Shown piece by piece: positions 59,752 to 64,000 of a stretch of DNA of 64,000 nt. The position numbers and the translations under genes are program-made. Source of the DNA: Amorphoplanes digitatis (GTDB lineage: Bacteria; Actinomycetota; Actinomycetes; Mycobacteriales; Micromonosporaceae); NCBI RefSeq assembly GCF_014205335.1, contig NZ_JACHNH010000001.1, forward strand, positions 7,062,501 to 7,126,500. The letters run 5' to 3'. The notes below the pieces were generated by a model. That model saw only the letters and a program-made list of their open reading frames with translations. It did not search any database and was not told the DNA's origin. Every line of letters begins with the position of its first letter. The first letter of the stretch is position 1.

Positions 59752-60450
59752 GTGGTTCAAGGGGTGATCGCCCGATTTCTATCGGCGGCCGGTGTATTCG
59801 TGGCAGGTGTCGCACTCAGCGCCGGGCTGGCCGCGGCACCCGGGTGGGCCGCACCACACCCGCTCGCCGATTCGGCCGTGACCGCGCCCAAGGCGCAGGC
59901 CAAGCCCACCGCGGTGCAGATCGCCGGAGACTTCCCCGGCCAGAAGATCATCGTGCAGCAGGCCGAGCGGGACGACCTCTTCAACCGGCTGCTGAGTGAG
60001 GTCAACTGGCTGGCGAGCACGCCGCCGACCACGTCGCGGCCCAAGGCCGACAAGATGGGCCCGAAGTTCGTCGTCACCGTCCTGGCCAAGGACAAGCCCA
60101 CCCAGGTGTACGACCTCTACCCCAACGCCGCCGGCGGGCCCCGGGCATATCGGCCGGCCAAGCAGCCGACGGGCAAGAAGTCGGCGGGCTGGTTCTACGG
60201 CCGCCTGACCATGTCGGAGTCGCTGCGCCTGAGCGGGGTGCCGCTGAAGGCTAAGCCGGACGTGGTCAGCGGCGGCATCGGCGGCGGCATCGGCGAGGAC
60301 GTCGAGGCCGCCGACGAGATGGACGCGGTCGAGAACGTCAACCACGTCCTCGCCGACTTCCGCCGGCTCGTCCTGCTCAACACGGCGGTGCTCGTCGTCA
60401 TCCTGCTCGGCCTGGCCGGGATCGCCTACCTGATCCGCCGCCGGGTCTGA
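59752..60450 (+). CDS. exported protein with C-terminal membrane anchor
   Basis: A 232-residue protein from GTG 59752, 8 bases after GGGGAGG. A signal peptide (AAGVFVAGVALSAGLAAAPG) is followed by an extracytoplasmic domain (KPTAVQIAGDFPGQKIIVQQ, KFVVTVLAKDKPTQVYDLYP) and a C-terminal helix (NTAVLVVILLGLAGIAYLIR) with a basic end. This type I topology resembles many Micromonosporaceae hypothetical proteins. No enzymatic site is recognised. Confidence 0.78.
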   Translation: MVQGVIARFLSAAGVFVAGVALSAGLAAAPGWAAPHPLADSAVTAPKAQAKPTAVQIAGDFPGQKIIVQQAERDDLFNRLLSEVNWLASTPPTTSRPKADKMGPKFVVTVLAKDKPTQVYDLYPNAAGGPRAYRPAKQPTGKKSAGWFYGRLTMSESLRLSGVPLKAKPDVVSGGIGGGIGEDVEAADEMDAVENVNHVLADFRRLVLLNTAVLVVILLGLAGIAYLIRRRV

Positions 60451-60472
60451 CCCCGGTCCCGCCCGCGCGCGG

Positions 60473-61240
60473 TCAGTCGCTCGGGCGGACCGGGAACTTC
60501 AGGATCGGGCAGGACGGGGCGGGGCGGTTGCACCGCTCGCCCACCCCGAACGCGTCCGGCAGGTGCGGGTCGGTGGCGACCTCCGCCGTCTCGGCCATGG
60601 TCAGCGGCGGCTCGCCCGCCTCCGCGCTGCCGGTGCCGCGCTCGCCGGTTGCCATGACCGCGACGGTCCGGCCGTCGACCGGCCGGCGGGCGATCACCTG
60701 GTTCACCTGCCAGTCGACGTCGTCGGTGGTGGAGTAGCGGGCGTATTCGACGCCCGCGGCGGTCCGGTCCGGCAGGGCGCAGGCGCTCGGGTCGGCGCTG
60801 ACGGGCAGGCAGAGCCCGGCCTCCGCGTCGAAGACGAGCACCTCGACCATGCCCCGCGGCGCACCGTCCCGGTCCTGCACCACGTACCGCCGCCAGCCGG
60901 GACCCGACGCCGGATCCGCCGGCACGATCGTGTAGCCCTTGGCGTCGATCGGCGGCGCCAGCTTCGCCAGGACCGGGTCGAGGACGCCCGAGGGGCGCGG
61001 CTGGGGTACGGCCACCGCGGCGGTCGTCGGCGGCTTGGGGCCGGGCAGCAGGACCGTCGTGGCGGTGTACCCGAGCAGGATGACGATGCCTACCGTGGCG
61101 ACGCCGGCGAGCACGAGGCTCCAGGCGCTGCGGCGGCGCAGCCGATCGGCGCGCGCGACGATGTCGGCGGTGGCGTCGTCGCCGGGCAGCGGCTCGCTCT
61201 CGCAGGCTCGCTGCAGGACGTCGGTCAGCAGGGCGCTCAT
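60473..61240 (-). CDS. single-pass membrane protein coupled to the degenerate sigma factor
   Basis: A 255-residue protein. A cytoplasmic N-terminus of about 40 residues precedes SLVLAGVATVGIVILLGYTA, then a Pro-rich linker and an exported domain with three or four cysteines (LCLPVSADPSACALP, CNRPAPSCPILKFPV). Its ATG overlaps the sigma-like gene stop by 4 bases, so it is the likely membrane partner, arranged as in the 15120-16822 pair. It could be an anti-sigma or a signal-receiving factor. Confidence 0.75.
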   Translation of the reverse strand: MSALLTDVLQRACESEPLPGDDATADIVARADRLRRRSAWSLVLAGVATVGIVILLGYTATTVLLPGPKPPTTAAVAVPQPRPSGVLDPVLAKLAPPIDAKGYTIVPADPASGPGWRRYVVQDRDGAPRGMVEVLVFDAEAGLCLPVSADPSACALPDRTAAGVEYARYSTTDDVDWQVNQVIARRPVDGRTVAVMATGERGTGSAEAGEPPLTMAETAEVATDPHLPDAFGVGERCNRPAPSCPILKFPVRPSD

Positions 61241-61689
61241 TGCGCGCCGGCCGGGTGCGCGGTCGCGAGCAGCGACGCGAAGGCGCCAAGACCCTCGGCC
61301 TCGAGTGCCAGGACCCGGCCATCGTCGAGGTCGAGGGCTCCGGCGGTCTCGTCGATGGCCAGTCCGCAGAAGTGGCGCAGGACGAGCACCGCCCGGCAGC
61401 GCGGTGCGAGGCTGTGCAGCGCGTCGAGGACCAGCACGGTGTGCGCGTCGCCGCCGGCCTCGCTGTCCGCGGGGGCGACGAAGACCCGCTTGCGGCGGCC
61501 GCGCGGCTTCTTGACGCCGCCCATCAAGTCCGCGTACACCCAGAGGTCCGGGTCGCCGGCATCGGGCTCGTTGAGGAACCGGGCCAGCGTGGTCCGGGCG
61601 AGGTCGTCGGCGCGCGCCCAGTCGCCGCACATCAGGAACGCCGTACGACGCAGATGGACGTAGCGCTGGGTAACGTACCCATCGGACAT
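61237..61689 (-). CDS. SigE-family sigma-like factor, degenerate region 4
   Basis: A 150-residue protein. Region 2-like QRYVHLRRTAFLMCGDWARA then DDLARTTLARFLN and region 4-like LHSLAPRCRAVLVLRHFCGL then AIDETAGALDLDDGRVLALE align with the SigE-family, but the recognition helix lacks the usual G-T-V-K-S pattern (here DDGRVLALEAEG). Promoter recognition may be altered or lost. It forms a coupled pair with the membrane protein downstream. Confidence 0.75.
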   Translation of the reverse strand: MSDGYVTQRYVHLRRTAFLMCGDWARADDLARTTLARFLNEPDAGDPDLWVYADLMGGVKKPRGRRKRVFVAPADSEAGGDAHTVLVLDALHSLAPRCRAVLVLRHFCGLAIDETAGALDLDDGRVLALEAEGLGAFASLLATAHPAGAQ

Positions 61690-61734
61690 ATCTCTTTATA
61701 GGCCACCACCGCGCGCGGTCGCCGCGGAACCGGC

Positions 61735-62334
61735 TCAGCCAACGCCTACGGTGACCTCCACCAGCCGGACCAGGTCGTCCAGGTCCGCGTCGAACTCGGC
61801 GGCGGCGTCGCCGTGCCCGGCCGCGTCGTCGACGGGCAGGCCGCCGGTCACCTCGCCGACGGTGTACCCGAGCAGGAACGCGCAGATCATCCGGGTCTGC
61901 CGCGGCACCTGGTCCGCGGGCACGCCCGCGTCGTGCAGGCAGCCCCGCAGGGCGGCGGTCAGCCAGGACGCCGAGGCGCCGGCGGACGGCCGGTTCAGCA
62001 ACAGGGGGTACGCGCCGGGATGCGCGCGGGAGAGCGCCCGCACCGCCCGGCCCAGCGCCCGGAGCCGCTGGCGCCAGTCGATGCCGGCCGGGTCCTCGCC
62101 GTACTCGGTGCCGAGTTCCAGGTGCAGCAGGTCGACCAGCCCGTCGAGCAGAGCGTCCTTGCCGCCGACGTACGGATAGAGCGCCATCGAGGTGAGCCCG
62201 ACCCGTTCCGCGACGGCGCGCATGGACATGGCACCGAGGCCCTGTTCGTCGACGAGAGCCAGTGCCTGGTCGAGGATGAGCCGTCTCTTGTCGTCCACCC
62301 GTTCACGGTGTCGGGACGGGGGCACCGACGTCAC
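61735..62334 (-). CDS. TetR-family transcriptional regulator with TetR_C domain
   Basis: A 199-residue regulator. RRLILDQALALVDEQGLGAM, SMRAVAERVGLTSMALYPYV, GGKDALLDGLVDLLHLEL is the TetR helix-turn-helix. The ligand domain resembles the TetR_C group of tetracycline-repressor-like proteins. GTG 62334 was chosen; GTGs at 62352 and 62298 are alternatives, none with a good Shine-Dalgarno. No target is adjacent. Confidence 0.9.
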   Translation of the reverse strand: MTSVPPSRHRERVDDKRRLILDQALALVDEQGLGAMSMRAVAERVGLTSMALYPYVGGKDALLDGLVDLLHLELGTEYGEDPAGIDWRQRLRALGRAVRALSRAHPGAYPLLLNRPSAGASASWLTAALRGCLHDAGVPADQVPRQTRMICAFLLGYTVGEVTGGLPVDDAAGHGDAAAEFDADLDDLVRLVEVTVGVG

Positions 62335-62379
62335 GGAACGCGCGCGCCACACCGCAAGCAGTCACTCAACCGAGTGAGA

Positions 62380-62598
62380 TCAGCACCAGCGACCCGGCGG
62401 GCGCCCGCGGCCCGCGGCGCGCCGGCGCGGGCGGACCGCGCCGTGCAGGTGCGCGCCGGCCCAGCCGCGAAGCTCAGTGCGGCAGCCGACCCGGTGCGGG
62501 ATCTCACCGGCCGGTTCGACGGCGAGTGGGGTGAGCGGCTCCTCCGCGGCCACCTGCTCCGCGTCGGCGCACAGTTGGCCGTCCTCGCGCTCCGTCAT
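62380..62598 (-). CDS. small protein of unknown function with strong ribosome binding site
   Basis: A 72-residue frame from ATG 62598, preceded by GGAAGGAGG about 6 bases upstream. The acidic N-terminal half (MTEREDGQLCADAEQVAAEE) and the strongly basic, Gly/Arg-rich C-terminal half ending in Cys make a leader-core-like contrast. It matches no family that I know. It may be a RiPP-like peptide or a chance frame using a real start signal. The 62599-62862 spacer shows nothing else. Confidence 0.5.
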   Translation of the reverse strand: MTEREDGQLCADAEQVAAEEPLTPLAVEPAGEIPHRVGCRTELRGWAGAHLHGAVRPRRRAAGRGRPPGRWC

Positions 62599-62862
62599 CA
62601 CTGCCTCCTTCCCTGCCGGTCTTTTCGGTACCTGGTCTCATCGGCACCGCGGCGCCCGGTATTACCTCTGGAACGGGCGGATACGGGGCACTAGGACGAC
62701 ACACTGCCAGGTCACCGACCGAAATCGGCGCCGAGGCGCACCGCTATTACGGACAAATTCCCCAAAAGGTACAGAATTGAGATGTACGCGTGACCGCGCG
62801 GAACGGTACAACCTCAAGGCCCGCTCCGACCACGGCGAACAGGATCGTGACAGGCTGGGCCG

Positions 62863-64000
62863 GTGGCGAAGCCAGCGAAGACCGGGGGTGCGGGCCGGCG
62901 GCCGCCCCTGGCCGCCACGCTGCGTCGTGTCGAGGGCCGCGCCGGCGCACTGGCCACCGCCAGCGTCGCCCGGATGGACGAGACCCTGCCGTGGTTCCGG
63001 GACCTGCCCGCCGACCAGCGCTCCTGGGTCATGCTCGTCGCACAGGCCGGCGTGCGCTCGCTGGTGGAGTGGCTGCGCTCCGGCGGCACCGCGGCCGGCA
63101 CCCAGGAGATCTCCGACGAGGTCTTCGCCGCCGCGCCGCGCGCGCTGGCCCGCGCGATCACGCTGACCCAGACCGTCCAGCTGGTCAAGGTCACCATCGA
63201 CGTCGCCGAGTCCGAGGTGGCCAGCCTCGCCGCCGCGGGCGAGGAGGAGGCGCTCGCGACGGCCATCCTCAAATTCTCCCGGGAGATCGCCTTCTCCGCG
63301 GCCCGGGTGTACGCCCGCGCCGCCGAGTCCCGGGGCGCCTGGGACGCCCGGCTCCAGGCGCTGCTCGTCGACGCCCTGCTGCGCGGCGACTCCTCCGACG
63401 TGCTCGCCAGCCGGGCCGCCGCGCTCGGCTGGGCGGACGCGCCGCCCGTCGCCGTGGTCGTGGGGCGCTCACCCGGCGGCGACATCACCGCGGTGCTGCA
63501 CAGCGTCTACCGGGCGGCCCGGCGCGCCCGGGTCGAGGTCATCGGCGGGGTGCACGGCGACCGGCTCGTCATCGTCATGGGCGGGGCCGCCGATCCGCTC
63601 GCCACCGCCGGGCAGCTCGCGGCCAGCTTCGGCGAGGGGCCGATCGTGGTCGGGCCCGCCGTGCCGTCGCTGGACCACGCCACCGAGTCGGCCCGGGCCG
63701 CCCTGGCCGGCTTCCGGGCCGCGCCCGCCTGGCCCGGCGCGCCGACCCCGGTCGCCGCCGACGACCTGCTGCCGGAGCGCGCCCTGGCCGGCGACTCCGA
63801 GGCCCGGCGGGCGCTGCGGCACGACGCGTACGGCGCGGTCGTGCGGGCCGGCGGCGGGCTGCTGGAGACGCTTGACGCGTTCTTCGCCGCCGGCGGGGTA
63901 CTGGAGAGCGCGGCCCGCGAGCTCTTCGTGCACCCGAACACCGTGCGGTACCGGCTCCGGCGGGTCGCCGAGGTGACCGGGCTGTCTCCCCTGGACGGGC
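62863..64000 (+). CDS. PucR/CdaR-type regulator, FasR-like (3' truncated)
   Basis: At least 379 residues from GTG 62863 without a stop. The N-terminal part includes LPWFRDLPADQRSWVMLVAQ, typical of actinobacterial fatty-acid-synthesis activators. A GGDEF-like PucR middle domain follows, and the frame ends with the PucR C-terminal helix-turn-helix (ELFVHPNTVRYRLRRVAEVT). In streptomycetes this gene, fasR, precedes and activates fabD; the window ends before that can be seen. It follows the aceE region, a conserved order. Confidence 0.9.
   Translation, partial: MAKPAKTGGAGRRPPLAATLRRVEGRAGALATASVARMDETLPWFRDLPADQRSWVMLVAQAGVRSLVEWLRSGGTAAGTQEISDEVFAAAPRALARAITLTQTVQLVKVTIDVAESEVASLAAAGEEEALATAILKFSREIAFSAARVYARAAESRGAWDARLQALLVDALLRGDSSDVLASRAAALGWADAPPVAVVVGRSPGGDITAVLHSVYRAARRARVEVIGGVHGDRLVIVMGGAADPLATAGQLAASFGEGPIVVGPAVPSLDHATESARAALAGFRAAPAWPGAPTPVAADDLLPERALAGDSEARRALRHDAYGAVVRAGGGLLETLDAFFAAGGVLESAARELFVHPNTVRYRLRRVAEVTGLSPLDG

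Noticed and set aside
62790..63875. 361-residue Arg/Gly-rich plus-strand frame at the right edge
   Set aside because: Out of frame with the PucR-type gene, which has clear domains and remains open to the window end.

Overview
The window is high-GC actinobacterial DNA and most resembles the Micromonosporaceae (Actinoplanes/Micromonospora type). This rests on the many GTG starts, the homodimeric AceE, the RNase H/phosphatase fusion next to a C4 zinc-ribbon protein and a Nif3-like protein, the PucR-type regulator at the right edge (which in actinobacteria usually precedes fabD), and an actinomycete integrative and conjugative element (AICE). Genus assignment is inference.

Left edge (1-2.5 kb): a decayed integrative element. 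It holds remnants of an excisionase/integrase pair, two direct copies of an AGGGCGTC-rich repeat 2.3 kb apart, a PadR regulator with a membrane-protein partner, and a striking Cys-Gly-rich RiPP precursor gene (646-891). It ends beside rnpB, the RNase P RNA (2542-2952, minus), which is hidden under spurious reading frames.

Chromosomal block 3-23 kb: TauE-like exporter, MarR regulator, monocarboxylate symporter with its DUF3311 partner, secreted GH18 chitinase, the RNase H-phosphatase / zinc-ribbon / Nif3 cluster, an XRE regulator with a flavoprotein, a small primase-polymerase-like protein, a GNAT enzyme, methyltransferases, a SigE-type sigma factor with a membrane partner, an XRE-cupin regulator divergent from a thioredoxin-reductase-like protein across a perfect palindrome, a phosphotransferase, a TPR-GGDEF protein, a 30-residue membrane peptide and a SUFU protein.

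Island 23.6-48.1 kb: tandem accretion of elements at a tRNA-Val(TAC) gene (48067-48138). Three partial copies of the tRNA 3' end (25784, 27017, 28438) mark successive integration junctions. The rightmost element (28438-48108, about 19.7 kb) looks complete. It has attL, an NB-ARC/TPR STAND protein with its small companion, an 816-residue orphan protein with a possible HEPN motif, a WXG100/ESX-like four-gene module, a GntR/HAD control locus with three operators, the AICE transfer and replication operon (DUF6284, SpdB-like DUF2637, FtsK-type TraSA, DnaB-N/DUF3987 Rep), iteron-like inverted repeats, Xis, Int and attR within the tRNA. Paired 12-bp-spaced ACTGAGACGG motifs occur at element ends and are candidate integrase arm sites. 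The left part (23.6-28.4 kb) carries orphan cargo and an integrase 3' scar from older elements.

Right block 48-64 kb: AhpE-type peroxiredoxin, DUF3052, a fused alpha-beta E1 of a branched-chain 2-oxoacid dehydrogenase type, YjbQ, aceE, an MFS transporter, a GH18-CBM13 chitinase, gltX, a membrane-anchored exported protein, a degenerate SigE-like sigma factor with a membrane partner, a TetR regulator, a small unknown ORF with an excellent ribosome binding site, and the start of a PucR/FasR-type regulator that runs off the window.

The best candidates for something new are the orphan microcin-B17/heterocycloanthracin-like RiPP precursor, the 816-residue possible-HEPN protein with the STAND-TPR locus, and the tandem att accretion with its arm-site grammar. 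All function calls come from reading motifs and context; no search was run.
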